Source: Solobacterium sp. (GTDB taxonomy: Bacteria > Bacillota_I > Bacilli_A > Erysipelotrichales > Erysipelotrichaceae). From it: a DNA stretch of 64,000 nucleotides. Numbering within the stretch: the stretch's first letter is position 1; every line of letters begins with the position of its first letter. Shown here in pieces: positions 7,990 to 16,326 of the stretch. Below the pieces are notes generated by a model that saw only the letters and a program-made list of their open reading frames with translations, searched no databases and had not been told where the DNA came from. The DNA is taken from positions 1-64,000 of the forward strand of contig JAFWEW010000031.1 in NCBI GenBank assembly GCA_017512725.1, given 5' to 3'. The translations under genes were made by a program, and so were the position numbers.

Positions 7990-8020
7990 CCCAGTCTTTG
8001 GAAGGACTGGGTTTCGTTCT
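7990..8020 (+). terminator. Rho-independent terminator after the GrpB fusion gene
   Basis: CCCAGTC (7990-7996) pairs with GACTGGG (8005-8011) around an 8-base loop, followed by the T-rich TTTCGTTCT. It ends the 6743-7885 unit. Confidence 0.6.
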
Positions 8021-8083
8021 GTTTGCCGGGCAGATACACATGAAAATACCTCCGACATCGTTCGGAAAGCTTTCAAATCCTGA

Positions 8084-8242
8084 AATTTTTCGTTTGCGGG
8101 TGTTTCTGATATTAATATTCTTTCTTCACAAGGCAGGGAGATTATTGATAAGATTCAGGAGATATCTGTCCTTCTCAGCGCAGGCAAAGAAGAACAGCAA
8201 ATAATGAGTCGAACAATTGCTGCATTTCCGGCTCTCGTTTAA
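8084..8242 (+). pseudogene. Possible gene-tail fragment
   Basis: A frame of about 52 codons with no start codon, containing REIIDKIQEISVLLSAG and EQQIMSRTIAAFPALV, reads like the helical end of a larger protein. It begins right after an in-frame stop and has no ribosome site. The rest of 7886-8257 holds only the terminator at 7990. Weak: it may be chance. Confidence 0.25.
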
Positions 8243-8269
8243 CCGCATACTATCGAAATGAGGAACTAT

Positions 8270-8944
8270 ATGACAGAACCTTTTACCGCGAAAGAAAATC
8301 AGAAGGAATCAATCTTCCTCAATGAATCCTTTATGGCGGCGATATGCTTCCTTGCGACTGCTACAGGTCTTGTTTTCCTGTTTCTGTGCATTTCTGACAG
8401 GGATTATTTCGGAATGTTTGAAATCGTGGTAAAGCTGACAACCGCTGTTTCCATGTTCATCGCATTCCGTTCCTATAAATGGGATGTGGCCAAAGGTCTC
8501 ATGGGCGGTGTTCTTTTCTGCCTCATGTATCAGGAGGCACATCTGGCACTGGCGCAGCTTTGGAGCGAACAGGATTTCAATGTTTATCTGATGGCTGGCG
8601 TACAGGGAAGTGTTTATCTTGCGGCGGCAGGAATGTCATGTCTTATGACGGTTGTCATTACCCTCAATCACTTTTTCATTAACTACGCATCGCACGGCAA
8701 TCCAAAGGAAGTGATTTTCAACCGTATTGCGCTCATCTTTAAATTCGCTGTATATCTTCTCCTTCTCACGGCAAACAGCCAGCTTGGATTCGCGCCATCC
8801 ATTCTGTGGAAAAATGCGGTCCGTTATCTGACAGATATCTCACTGCTTCTTCTGCTGGTCAGTGTTGAATCACAGATCGACTCGTTCAAAACGATTCGCG
8901 GAGAACTTCTGCAGCTGAGGAAAGAAAGAAATAAACATGAGTAA
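8270..8944 (+). CDS. Integral membrane protein of unknown function
   Basis: A 224-residue protein from the ATG at 8270 (GAGGA seven bases upstream); the ATG at 8258 overlaps that ribosome site and is unlikely. It has about six membrane segments (AAICFLATATGLVFLFLCI, GLMGGVLFCLMY, SCLMTVVITLNHFF, FAVYLLLLTANSQL and others) and a charged, coiled C-terminal tail (SQIDSFKTIRGELLQLRKER). I do not recognise the family. Its end overlaps the next gene by eight bases, so the two are translationally coupled and probably act together at the membrane with the phosphodiester-glycosidase-like protein. Confidence 0.7.
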   Translation: MTEPFTAKENQKESIFLNESFMAAICFLATATGLVFLFLCISDRDYFGMFEIVVKLTTAVSMFIAFRSYKWDVAKGLMGGVLFCLMYQEAHLALAQLWSEQDFNVYLMAGVQGSVYLAAAGMSCLMTVVITLNHFFINYASHGNPKEVIFNRIALIFKFAVYLLLLTANSQLGFAPSILWKNAVRYLTDISLLLLLVSVESQIDSFKTIRGELLQLRKERNKHE

Positions 8945-9911
8945 ACGGGAACTTCTGACCGGAATCTGGCTGATGTCCATGGCACTGCTCTCTTTGTTTA
9001 CCTTTACCGTATTTTTTGTCGCGCAGATGTCTCCGGATATTCTTGACATCATATGTCCGATTCTCGCCGCAGTGCAATGCATTACGCTTGTGATCTATCT
9101 GTGGGGTCCTGAAAAACTGAAGTCCAAGCCGCTGAAACTCCTTTACAGGCTGATGTATGCAACTTCCATACTGGTGATCCCTGTTTTTGTCTTTTCATTC
9201 TCAGGGCTTGTCTCCCAGTATCATGTCCGCATTCCCGACAGTATCGATGCATCTGACATGCCGGTTCAGGAAATTCTTCCGGCAGATCGGACAACGGTTT
9301 ACAATACCGGAACGGTCTATGTCATCTTTCCGGAATATTCCAATGTTGAGCTGGTATGTGAGAAGCGTCCATCCAAATCGGATACGTCCATAACCTGGTG
9401 CAGCGGAGCGGCATTCCAGCATACGATCAGTCTTGGATTTTCCCAGGAAAATGTTGAGGGGGATCATGCGGTCAACGGCACGCTGTATCAAAGCCCGTAC
9501 AATCATGATGAATTTGCGGCATTTGTATTCCATGACGGAATGTACGAATTTGAATTTGAAAACCCTTCAGACGCGATTGCCCGCGCCGCAGATGCAGGCG
9601 GAAACGGATTCATGCAGTTTGGTCTGATCAAAGATGGGGTAACCGTCACAAGCTTCGGCCGGCTGAGAGCCCGCTGTTACCGGGCACTTGCAGAACTGAA
9701 CGGAAACCTTTGCATCATCGATTCCGCCAATATGATGCATTTTGACGGATTTATGGATGAACTTCGACGGCTCGGTGTAACCAATGCCCTGTATCTGGAT
9801 ATGGGTGCGGGCTGGAATTACTCCTGGTATCGGAATACATCCGAAAAAGTAATTACACTTTTCGATCTGCCGGTGCCCTGGTCACATAACTGGGTGGTGT
9901 TCCGGAAATGA
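8937..9911 (+). CDS. Membrane-anchored phosphodiester-glycosidase-like (NAGPA/DUF2233) protein
   Basis: 324 residues. Three membrane segments fill the first 100 (GIWLMSMALLSLFTFTVFFV, LAAVQCITLVIYL, ATSILVIPVFVFSFSG), followed by an outside domain. The C-terminal 120 residues carry FQFGLIKDG-like and LCIIDSANMMHFDGFMDELR, then TNALYLDMGAGWNYSWYR, which match the end of NAGPA/DUF2233 domains that remove or expose sugars from phosphodiesters in wall polymers (there typically an L-D-G-G strand; here LDMGAG). The GG pair being MGAG could mean altered activity. Overlap with the upstream membrane protein shows an operon. Substrate unknown; exopolysaccharide or teichoic-acid turnover is a guess, encouraged by the BcsB remnant downstream. 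Confidence 0.65.
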   Translation: MSKRELLTGIWLMSMALLSLFTFTVFFVAQMSPDILDIICPILAAVQCITLVIYLWGPEKLKSKPLKLLYRLMYATSILVIPVFVFSFSGLVSQYHVRIPDSIDASDMPVQEILPADRTTVYNTGTVYVIFPEYSNVELVCEKRPSKSDTSITWCSGAAFQHTISLGFSQENVEGDHAVNGTLYQSPYNHDEFAAFVFHDGMYEFEFENPSDAIARAADAGGNGFMQFGLIKDGVTVTSFGRLRARCYRALAELNGNLCIIDSANMMHFDGFMDELRRLGVTNALYLDMGAGWNYSWYRNTSEKVITLFDLPVPWSHNWVVFRK

Positions 9912-9950
9912 CCGCCGTTAATGCGTTGCAGATTGTGAAGATAATTAAGC

Positions 9951-10085
9951 ATGAGTCGTTTGAAAACAACTGCGATAGAGGCTGCCCTGGATGGATTCTG
10001 TGAACGATTGGACAGGTTTATTGAAAAAGCAGCAGATAAAGCAGAAGGGGATATGCACAAATATCTTGAATACCTTTTGAACTGA
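9951..10085 (+). CDS. Small helical protein, 44 aa, doubtful
   Basis: ATG at 9951 opens MSRLKTTAIEAALDGFCER and continues with LDRFIEKAADKAEGDMHKYL to a stop at 10085. The composition is that of an amphipathic helix pair. It starts 39 bases after the phosphodiester-glycosidase gene with only a weak GAAG upstream. It may be a real small protein at the end of that operon or the remains of a larger gene next to the IS1380 scar. No family recognised. Confidence 0.35.
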   Translation: MSRLKTTAIEAALDGFCERLDRFIEKAADKAEGDMHKYLEYLLN

Positions 10086-10092
10086 TCTTCTT

Positions 10093-10302
10093 ATGCAATT
10101 CATTCCGACGCAGGTATTTGGTGACTTGTGTGCAGATACTTTAAAGAAAAGTCTGAACGAGAAAAACTATTCCTTAATGCAGGCAGCGATGAATTTTGTA
10201 AATAAGTCAGATTTACTATGGAGCTCCCAAAACGGATGCGATCATTCGTTTATGGCTTATCATATCGTTCACTATCTTTCGTCCGCAAAATATGAAACCT
10301 GA
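10093..10302 (+). pseudogene. ORF truncated by IS1380 left end
   Basis: A 69-codon frame (starting MQFIPTQVFGDLCADTLKK) runs directly into the conserved left end of IS1380 at about 10299, where a TGA supplied by the element ends it. The body (NEKNYSLMQAAMNFVNKSD, HSFMAYHIVHYLSSAKYE) looks like a soluble alpha-helical domain cut short. I do not recognise it. The start has no good ribosome site, so the 5' end may also be lost. Confidence 0.4.
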
Positions 10303-10562
10303 ATAATTCACCAAATCGTTTTGAAGCCGGTAATCTCGCATGATTATCAGCTTTTTGAATCTATGTTGCCAAACCCATTGGGTTTGTATGCATGTATAGA
10401 AAAGGTTCCTTATAATGTAATTGCTAAAGTCACAAGAAAGGAACCAATTACATGTTAGAACAGACACCGCAATTTGCTAATATCAACTTTAACGGGGGTA
10501 ATCTCTCCAGCGACGGCGGAGCCATTCTCTTACTGCACTTCCTCAGCAAACTGAAGATCATG
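10299..10562 (+). mobile_element. IS1380-family left end, truncated copy 1
   Basis: From CTGAATAATTCACCAAATCG to the transposase start at 10452 the sequence is nearly identical to 11552-11709, including GGTTTGTATGCATG and GAAAAGGTTCCTTATAATG. The transposase frame begins MLEQTPQFANINFNGG and SSDGGAILLLHFL and is cut after 37 codons at about 10562, where unrelated sequence joins. It retains the promoter (CCTTATAATG) so could still fire transcription into the DNA that follows. Confidence 0.82.
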
Positions 10563-10570
10563 TCTCACAA

Positions 10571-10735
10571 TTGAATCGTGTGCTGAACAAATACAGCATC
10601 TCTGACCAGTATTTCGATCTTGTCAATCTGATGGTCATGAAGCTTATCAGTAATTTCTGTTGTAAGGATAATTCCCATATTCTGTGCCTCGTGCTTACAG
10701 AATATGGCATGGTTACAGTTACAGAGCCGCTGTAA
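10571..10735 (+). pseudogene. 3' fragment of an unknown gene
   Basis: Right after the IS1380 break a frame of about 54 codons reads LNRVLNKYSISDQYFDLVNL, then KLISNFCCKDNSHILCLVL and TEYGMVTVTEPL before a TAA. It has no start of its own and looks like a gene tail whose 5' part was lost when the IS fragment was joined. A terminator overlaps its stop, consistent with a true gene end. Family unknown. Confidence 0.45.
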
Positions 10736-10740
10736 CTTTT
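10712..10740 (+). terminator. Terminator overlapping the gene-tail stop
   Basis: GTTACAG (10712-10718) pairs with CTGTAAC (10730-10736), followed by TTTT. The stop codon of the 10571 fragment lies in the right arm. Confidence 0.6.
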
Positions 10741-10823
10741 ATCGTGCAGCGAATAAATCACCAATTTGCGTGAATTACATTTATTTTTTTCGTATATATT
10801 AATGAAAGAAGGAGTGAATACTT

Positions 10824-11105
10824 ATGAACAAAGAAATAGAATTGTCTGATGAAGAACTAGAAGAAGTTTCTGGCGGAGCTTGGTCAGTTAATGGAATGAA
10901 GCGTATTGGAGAGATAACTATTAAAGGAAAGGGAATAGAGATTAAAACTCAACCTAGCAATAGCGCTAAAACAACTTTAACACTTGATTTTAGATGGTGT
11001 CCAGTATATGAAATTGAACAAAATGAAGGTTTAATTTGGTATAGAGTATCTGAAAAAATGTATGTTGCTCAACAAGCAGGTGTAACTTTCAAAATGTTAG
11101 GTTAG
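10824..11105 (+). CDS. Double-glycine leader peptide with SH3-like core (1)
   Basis: 93 residues. The N-terminus MNKEIELSDEELEEVSGG is a textbook double-glycine leader, the kind cut by peptidase-containing ABC exporters (PCAT/bacteriocin type). The 75-residue core after GG is not a short bacteriocin but a beta-rich segment (IGEITIKGKGIEIKTQPSN, then WCPVYEIEQNEGLIWYRV and MYVA) that follows the bacterial SH3b pattern. AAGAAGGAG lies nine bases before the ATG. It is clearly more AT-rich than the surrounding genes, pointing to recent transfer, and is tandem with a diverged paralogue 22 bases downstream. No exporter or modification enzyme is in the window. A secreted effector or wall-binding peptide is inferred. 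Confidence 0.75.
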   Translation: MNKEIELSDEELEEVSGGAWSVNGMKRIGEITIKGKGIEIKTQPSNSAKTTLTLDFRWCPVYEIEQNEGLIWYRVSEKMYVAQQAGVTFKMLG

Positions 11106-11127
11106 ATTAATCAACGGAGGTCAAACA

Positions 11128-11418
11128 ATGACAAAAGAATTAATAATTGATGATGAATTAGAAGAAATATCTGGTGGTACAGATCATAAAATAGATGGTA
11201 AAACTCCTATTGGTAAGTTAATAGTTTTAAAAGAAAATATATATTTTAGATATGAACCTGATAAATATTCTTCAGATTGGGGAACAGCGCAAACTGGTAT
11301 TACATATTCAGTTTATGAAATAAAACAAAACAATGGCTTAAAATGGTATTTAGTAGATAATCATTCATGGTTTGGTGATGATGGAACGAATTGCATATTT
11401 ACCTTTGGAGCAAACTAA
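11128..11418 (+). CDS. Double-glycine leader peptide with SH3-like core (2)
   Basis: 96 residues, a paralogue of the preceding gene. The leader MTKELIIDDELEEISGG ends in the same double glycine. The core repeats the pattern PIGKLIVLKENIYFRYEPD, SVYEIKQNNGLKWYLVDNHS, against IGEITIKGKGIEIKTQPS and PVYEIEQNEGLIWYRV in the first, so both keep the SH3b-like strand order while differing at most surface positions. CGGAGG sits seven bases upstream. A strong terminator closes the pair at 11453. AT-rich codon use matches its partner. Divergence of two tandem cores suggests a target-specific or immunity-linked pair, but nothing here proves that. Confidence 0.75.
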   Translation: MTKELIIDDELEEISGGTDHKIDGKTPIGKLIVLKENIYFRYEPDKYSSDWGTAQTGITYSVYEIKQNNGLKWYLVDNHSWFGDDGTNCIFTFGAN

Positions 11419-11452
11419 ATCATCAAACAACGAAAATTTATCAACAAATAAT

Positions 11453-11484
11453 CCTGATTGAAGCAACATTCATCAGGGTTTTTT
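11453..11484 (+). terminator. Terminator of the double-glycine peptide operon
   Basis: CCTGAT (11453) pairs with ATCAGG (11472-11477), followed by GTTTTTTG. Confidence 0.75.
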
Positions 11485-11548
11485 GTTACAGTTCCCGATC
11501 ATGGCTGAATTTCTGTGTATTACTCCTCATATCTGCCGTCATACTTAT

Positions 11549-12239
11549 ACCTGAACCTGAATAATTCACCAAATCATTTTGAAACCAGTAATCACTCATG
11601 ATTATCGGCTTTTTCAATATTTCTCATCAAACCTATTGGGTTTGTATGCATGCATAGAAAAGGTTCCTTATAATGTAATTGTCCAGACCACAAGAAAGGA
11701 ACCAATTACATGTTAGAACATACTCCGAAGTTTTCCAATATCAATTTCAACGGAGGCAATCTCTCCAGCGATGGAGGAGCTATTCTCTTACTTCATTTCC
11801 TCAATAAATTGAAGATCATGGATAAGTTCAGACATATCCCGTTCTACGATCTTCGGGCAGTTCCCATATATTCAAACAATGAAATCCTTTCACAGTTGGT
11901 ATCCAGAACTCTGCTCGGATACTTCAATCAGGATGATCAGAAAGTTCTTTTGGAAGATCCACTGCTGTCCAAGTACTTTTCTCCCTGCTCTCAGCCTACT
12001 GTATCAAGATTCTTTGACCGGGTCGTCAATCAGACCAATGTAGCACTCCGTGAACAACTGATCGAAATGGCCTGTCAGTATGTTAATAAGAACGTTCGTG
12101 ATCCCATCATCGATGCGGATTCAACACTGATTGAGACATACGGAAATCAGGAAGCCAGTGCTTATATTCATCACTATGACGAAACGGGATATCATCCTTT
12201 AATGATCAATGAGTTTCATTCAAAGCTTCTTCTTTCTGC
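11549..12239 (+). mobile_element. IS1380-family element, truncated copy 2
   Basis: The left end (CTGAATAATTCACCAAATCA onward) matches copy 1 at 10299 in the same orientation. The transposase starts at 11710 and is intact for about 170 codons, then breaks at about 12210-12239 into the interior of a bcsB-like gene. No right inverted repeat is present. Two same-direction truncated left ends around a foreign cassette suggest successive insertion/deletion or recombination between IS copies. Confidence 0.8.
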
Positions 12240-12267
12240 GGTACCGAGATCCCTCTGGACCGCCTGA
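11710..12267 (+). pseudogene. IS1380 transposase, 3'-truncated
   Basis: The frame begins MLEHTPKFSNINFNGGNLSS and includes SRFFDRVVNQTN and DPIIDADSTLIETYGNQE, the first catalytic Asp block (DADST) of IS1380/IS4-like DDE transposases. A full IS1380 transposase has over 400 residues; here recognisable sequence stops near residue 168 and the last codons (KLLLSAVPRSLWTA) are read from bcsB DNA in the wrong frame. It lacks the later Asp and Glu and cannot be active. Confidence 0.82.
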
Positions 12268-14042
12268 AAACCGACGGCACTCTGAACCAGCTGTCCATTA
12301 TCACGGCCCAGCGGTCCATTCTCGGAGACTGCGCCGATATTGATAACCCGAGCAACTGGATCACGATCCTGGAAGACTCCTCTCTTTCACTTTCGGTTAC
12401 GAAACAGGGCACCTGTTCCATCGCATCGATGTATCCGTACTATTTCAACCGGATCGATGTTATGGATTCGCTTTCCTGTGAAATGATCGTTCCTTCCTCT
12501 TCAGCACTGGCAGAACTCTCTGCCGCCGCATCGATTGCCTCCGCTGCCGGATACCGCTATCTGTATAAATCCGATATTAACTTCCCGGTATCGTTTGGAA
12601 GTGCAGCGGAAGACATTCATAACCAGATGGTATTTGCGATTGACCCGGAGATTCAAAAGGGCACCGGATATCTTCGCCTCTCGCAGACGGAGGACAATAC
12701 CATCCTTCTGGTTTCGGGAGGAGATGAAGAAGGGCTTCTCAAAGCCGTGAATCTGTTACGGAACGAGGATTATATCAAACAGTTCAGCGGCAGCGAATAT
12801 ACGATCGAAAGCATGGTATCCAATGAGGACCGGGAATTTTCAGCCCGGGAAGACGGCCTCTATATGCTTTCCGATTTCGGGTATTCGGATGTGAACCTGG
12901 AAGGGGCGTTCCACCAGCAGACGTCGTTTACCATCAAACAGCCGGATGCGATTGCCGGGGACCGGGGATCCAACGTTGAGATCCATTTCCGGCATAGCGA
13001 TGCCCTGGTAGGAGATACGTCGCTTCTGACCGTATACTTTGACAACGTTGCGGCCGCAAGCATTCAGCTGTCTTCTGCCAATGCGGACGGGGGATCCCTG
13101 AAAGTACGGATTCCCGAAGAAAACCTGAAACGGGATGTCATAAATATCGGAATCGATGTCTACAACTATCTTGGAAAGATCGACTGTTCCAAGGACTGGT
13201 ACGATGTTGCCTGGACGGTAATCGACAGTGATTCGATCATCTGTTTTGAGCCGAGTGATTACAACACCCTTGCCACACTGGATCATTTCCCTTCATTCAA
13301 CGCAACGACGAGAGACCAGGAACATGTCGTTCTGGCAGTGACTCCAAAAGTGAATGAAGAAACGGCAGAGATCCTCACTTCCTTTGCGGCAAGAGCAGCC
13401 CAGAACAGCCTGAGCAGCCCCCGCTATGAAATCCGCACCGGTTTTTCCGCAGCGGAACACGAGGATCTGGTCTTCCTTGGCACAGCCGGTTCGCTTAAGA
13501 TTCCGGAAGAGATCAAATCCCTTCTGTATGTGTCGTATGAAACAGACGGATACAAAATCAAAGATGATATTCATACGATACCGGAGGCACTGCAGGATCA
13601 GATCGTGATCCAGACCGTCCGTTCTCCCTATGATTACACCCGTAAGGTGTATGTGATTACCTATCCGGATGATTCTTATGAAACCGCCGTATTGAACCTT
13701 CTGAAGGATAAGAAACAGCTCAGTAAAATCGGGGGAGTGGTATCCCTTCTCAGCAAAGACGGTACCGTTTCAGTCCTGGAAACGGAAGAAACCGCAGAAC
13801 GGAACATTCCGGTCACCTTTGAACGGCTGGTCAATAAGGTGGTACGAAAGACCGGAATCTCAAGAACGGGTCTGGTGATTATCGCCGTATGCCTGCTTGT
13901 GATTCTGATGATGCTGATCCTTGCCTCACGAAAGAAGAACCGTTTCTCAGAAGCGGAGAAGAAGATGAAGAAAACCAATGATTCTAACCCGGATTCTTCA
14001 GAAGAAGAGGATGAAGAAGACTTTGAACAGGATGACCGCTGA
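12240..14042 (+). pseudogene. bcsB: BcsB-like cellulose/exopolysaccharide synthase regulatory subunit, 5' end lost
   Basis: The coding frame is open from the IS1380 junction at about 12240 (TEIPLDRLKTDGTLNQL) through a would-be internal start at 12429 to 14042, about 600 residues. It shows the BcsB pattern: PDAIAGDRGSNVEIHFRHSD, SLLTVYFDNVAAASIQL, RIPEENLKRDVINIGID with C-x-D-W (DCSKDWYDVAW), two carbohydrate-module/ferredoxin-like repeats, and one C-terminal membrane helix (LVIIAVCLLVILMMLILA) with an acidic cytoplasmic tail. BcsB anchors the catalytic subunit and guides the glucan outward. The signal peptide and the first domain are missing and no BcsA is nearby, so the locus is most likely dead, although an internal ATG at 12429 keeps a long readable frame. 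Confidence 0.7.
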
Positions 14043-14251
14043 GCGGATACCGGACCGGTGAACCCTCTCCACCTGATCCAAAGAATCAGATGGAGCTTCC
14101 AAAGCTTGTGTGCTTCGGACTTCCCGACAGCTGATACAGCAGAATGTACAGACATATACTCCGAAGAAACATATATCCCATCATCCCCTAACAACAGCCG
14201 GGTGCTTTGAGATTCTCTTACGGTATACAGGATCTTCTGCCTGTATGCCGC

Positions 14252-14283
14252 ACCATTCGCTTATGTATTTGCGAATGGTTTTT
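14252..14283. terminator. Hairpin at the tnpB end of the IS605 element
   Basis: ACCATTCGC (14252-14260) and GCGAATGGT (14271-14279) form a perfect 9-base stem followed on the plus strand by TTTTT. It abuts the tnpB stop and is placed where the right-end hairpin/omega-RNA region is expected. Confidence 0.55.
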
Positions 14284-15622
14284 ATGATACTAATCCAAGT
14301 TCTCTGTTTGCTTTCCAGAGATCAGATAACGTCCGTTTCGGTGTCGCAGGAAGAACATAGTCTTTATACTGGATGGAGATCTCCCGCAGGTAGTATCTTG
14401 CGCCGATATTGTACGAAGCAGAAAGATCACAGTTATACTGCTTTTCATTCCTAAAACAGCACACATTGTATGGCGTTGTCTTTGACACTTCCTTTCCCCG
14501 TTTAACTTCTCCGCTTCCATCAAATGCCAGCTTCGATGTTCCCCATGCACAGACATGACTGATCCGCATCCCAAGCTGATGCGCTTTATACTCCGTCAGC
14601 TTCTGAATGTCACGGTGCTTCCACAGGTGCAGCTTCTGCTTTCGGCTTCCTTTCTTCTTTCCGCTGGTATCCAGATGCTCAAATACGATTACATCTGCTT
14701 CATGTTCCACCGCAAAAGAGATGATCGCATTCGCCACCTTCCGGGAAAGCATTGTGTTGAAGTTCTGTGCATATGACCACAGGCTTCTTACGGATCTCCC
14801 TGCTTTCTGATTCTTCCGGATTCGGTTGCACAGATGGCTGATCTGGTCTTTTTCATACGCGAAGTTGATTACATTCCTCGCATAGACAGTTCCAGTCGAA
14901 TCCATCATCGTACACGCCGCATCCGAACAGATACCCAGATCAACTGCACAGATTCTGCAGTCCATGCCTTCTTTATCACTCAGTTCAGCCTGTTCTTCAA
15001 AGGCCCAGGTTATGTAATACCTGCCATGAGACTTCTTTAATGCAGGACTGTACTCTTTTCTTCCTGCACAATGCCGTTCGATATAGGAAACATCATTGTT
15101 TCCAAGTACGATACTCATCCATACCCAGTCATGGTTCTTATATACCTTGAGACGATATACCAACCGGCTGTTCTTTTCGATCTCTCCTCCGGCATAAGAG
15201 GGGTTCTTCCGATAAATGGCCGGCATCCAATAATGATCAAAGGACAGTTTTGGTTCGTTCCCTTTCTTTTCTGCTTCCCAGTTCTTATGGTTCGAACGAT
15301 AGGAACAGACGATTCCCATCGCTTCGGATACTGCTGATCTGCGAATACCGGAAGGAAACTTATAAAACAATCTGTCGAAATCACATATTGCGATATTGTT
15401 CCTTGTGCTGTGGATCAGATGTTCACAATAGTTATTCCGGTCTGTTCCTTTCAGATCGACCCATTCTTCATAATGATCGTTCAGAACCGAAATGATATAG
15501 GCAAGCGCATTACGGCATACGGAAAGCGTGTCATCCAGGATTCTCTTATTCAGAGAGATGATGACACCATTTTCATTCATACTGCTTTTGATCTCTGTAT
15601 CATAAGCCGAAAACAGTCTCAT
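14282..15622 (-). CDS. tnpB: TnpB RNA-guided nuclease, variant zinc-ribbon subfamily
   Basis: 446 residues from the ATG at 15622, which has AGGAAG eight bases before it (in-frame ATG at 15649 has none). The RuvC acids are present: ICAVDLGICSDAA (Asp), VIVFEHLDTSGKKKG (Glu), YNCDLSASYNIGARY (Asp). The usual CxxC-CxxC ribbon between the last two is replaced by CAWGTSKLAFDGSG and NVCCFRNEKQYNC, the arrangement of a known subfamily. TnpB cuts DNA next to a motif under guidance of the omega-RNA made from the element's right end, which helps the element persist. It is divergent from tnpA, 116 bases apart. Confidence 0.85.
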   Translation of the reverse strand: MRLFSAYDTEIKSSMNENGVIISLNKRILDDTLSVCRNALAYIISVLNDHYEEWVDLKGTDRNNYCEHLIHSTRNNIAICDFDRLFYKFPSGIRRSAVSEAMGIVCSYRSNHKNWEAEKKGNEPKLSFDHYWMPAIYRKNPSYAGGEIEKNSRLVYRLKVYKNHDWVWMSIVLGNNDVSYIERHCAGRKEYSPALKKSHGRYYITWAFEEQAELSDKEGMDCRICAVDLGICSDAACTMMDSTGTVYARNVINFAYEKDQISHLCNRIRKNQKAGRSVRSLWSYAQNFNTMLSRKVANAIISFAVEHEADVIVFEHLDTSGKKKGSRKQKLHLWKHRDIQKLTEYKAHQLGMRISHVCAWGTSKLAFDGSGEVKRGKEVSKTTPYNVCCFRNEKQYNCDLSASYNIGARYYLREISIQYKDYVLPATPKRTLSDLWKANRELGLVS

Positions 15623-15738
15623 AAAATCACTTCCTGCAATTAGTTCCATAATTCATCAAATTTACATGAATCATGTATTTATACTGGTAGAATTTTATCA
15701 TTTTTATTATTGGTTCTACGATGTTGGAGGCACTTTTA

Positions 15739-16157
15739 TGAACCTGAAAACAGACCGCAACTGCCACTCTTTATACAATCTCCAGTACCACCTCATCCTT
15801 GTCACCAAATACCGCAAAAAATGTATCAACGAAGATGTATTTGCCATCCTTAAAGATCAGATCGCCAAAGTACTTAAAATGAACGGTGCCTGCCTGGAAG
15901 AGATCAACTATGAACCGGACCACGTCCATATCCTCTTATCCGCTCCTCCTCAGGCATGCCTTGCCAAACTGATCAACTCTATAAAGACAACGACTTCCAG
16001 AAGGATCCGAAAAGAGATGCCGGATTATATTAAAGCGTTTTATTGGAAACCGTTATTCTGGAGCAGGAGCTATATGATCCTGAGTTCCGGAGGTGCACCT
16101 ATCGAAGTAATAAAACAGTACATACAGGAACAGGGATCTGAAGAACACTACGGCTAA
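15739..16157 (+). CDS. tnpA: TnpA, Y1 HUH transposase (IS200/IS605)
   Basis: 139 residues from the ATG at 15739 with GGAGG at good spacing; the longer ORF start at 15666 is not needed. It has YNLQYHLILVTKYRKK, the HUH pair in PDHVHILLSAPP and the single nucleophile tyrosine in VIKQYIQEQ, at the normal spacing and length for Y1 transposases. These enzymes move single-stranded element DNA by cutting at folded ends without target duplication. Everything needed for activity seems present. Confidence 0.9.
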
Positions 16158-16181
16158 GAAGAAAAGAAAAGCGGCTTGAAC

Positions 16182-16205
16182 CACCCAATCCATTGGTTGG
16201 ATGGA
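16182..16205. repeat. Left-end hairpin of the IS605 element
   Basis: CCACCCAATCCATTGG then TTGGATGG forms an imperfect stem just downstream of tnpA; GCGGC/GCCGC outside (16172-16217) may extend it. Position fits the TnpA-recognised left end. Confidence 0.45.
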
Positions 16206-16279
16206 GAATGCGCCGCCCGGAGGGGTTTATTCAAAAAAGCACCGGGAACAGTGCATTCCGATGAAAGAGCCTGAAAAAT

Positions 16280-16326
16280 AACGAAAACGACCCCTGCCGC
16301 AGGCAGAGGTCATTTTCGTTGTTTTT
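16280..16326. terminator. Long bidirectional terminator-like hairpin
   Basis: AACGAAAACGACCCCTGCC and GGCAGAGGTCATTTTCGTT form a 19-base stem with a 3-base loop; its two mismatches become G-U pairs in the minus-strand RNA. GTTTTTAC follows on the plus strand and ATTTTTC on the minus. The rest of 16158-16619 shows no gene. Confidence 0.55.

Larger units (their letters stand above)
14206..16225. mobile_element. IS605-type element with divergent tnpB and tnpA
   Basis: tnpB (minus) and tnpA (plus) are back to back, with hairpins outside each: ACCATTCGC/GCGAATGGT just past tnpB and CCACCCAATCC/GGTTGGATGG past tnpA. This is the normal IS605 layout, with the left end on the right here. Exact ends are estimated, not proved, because such elements make no target duplication. 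Both genes look intact. The stretch 14043-14250 before it holds no gene that I can support. Confidence 0.75.
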
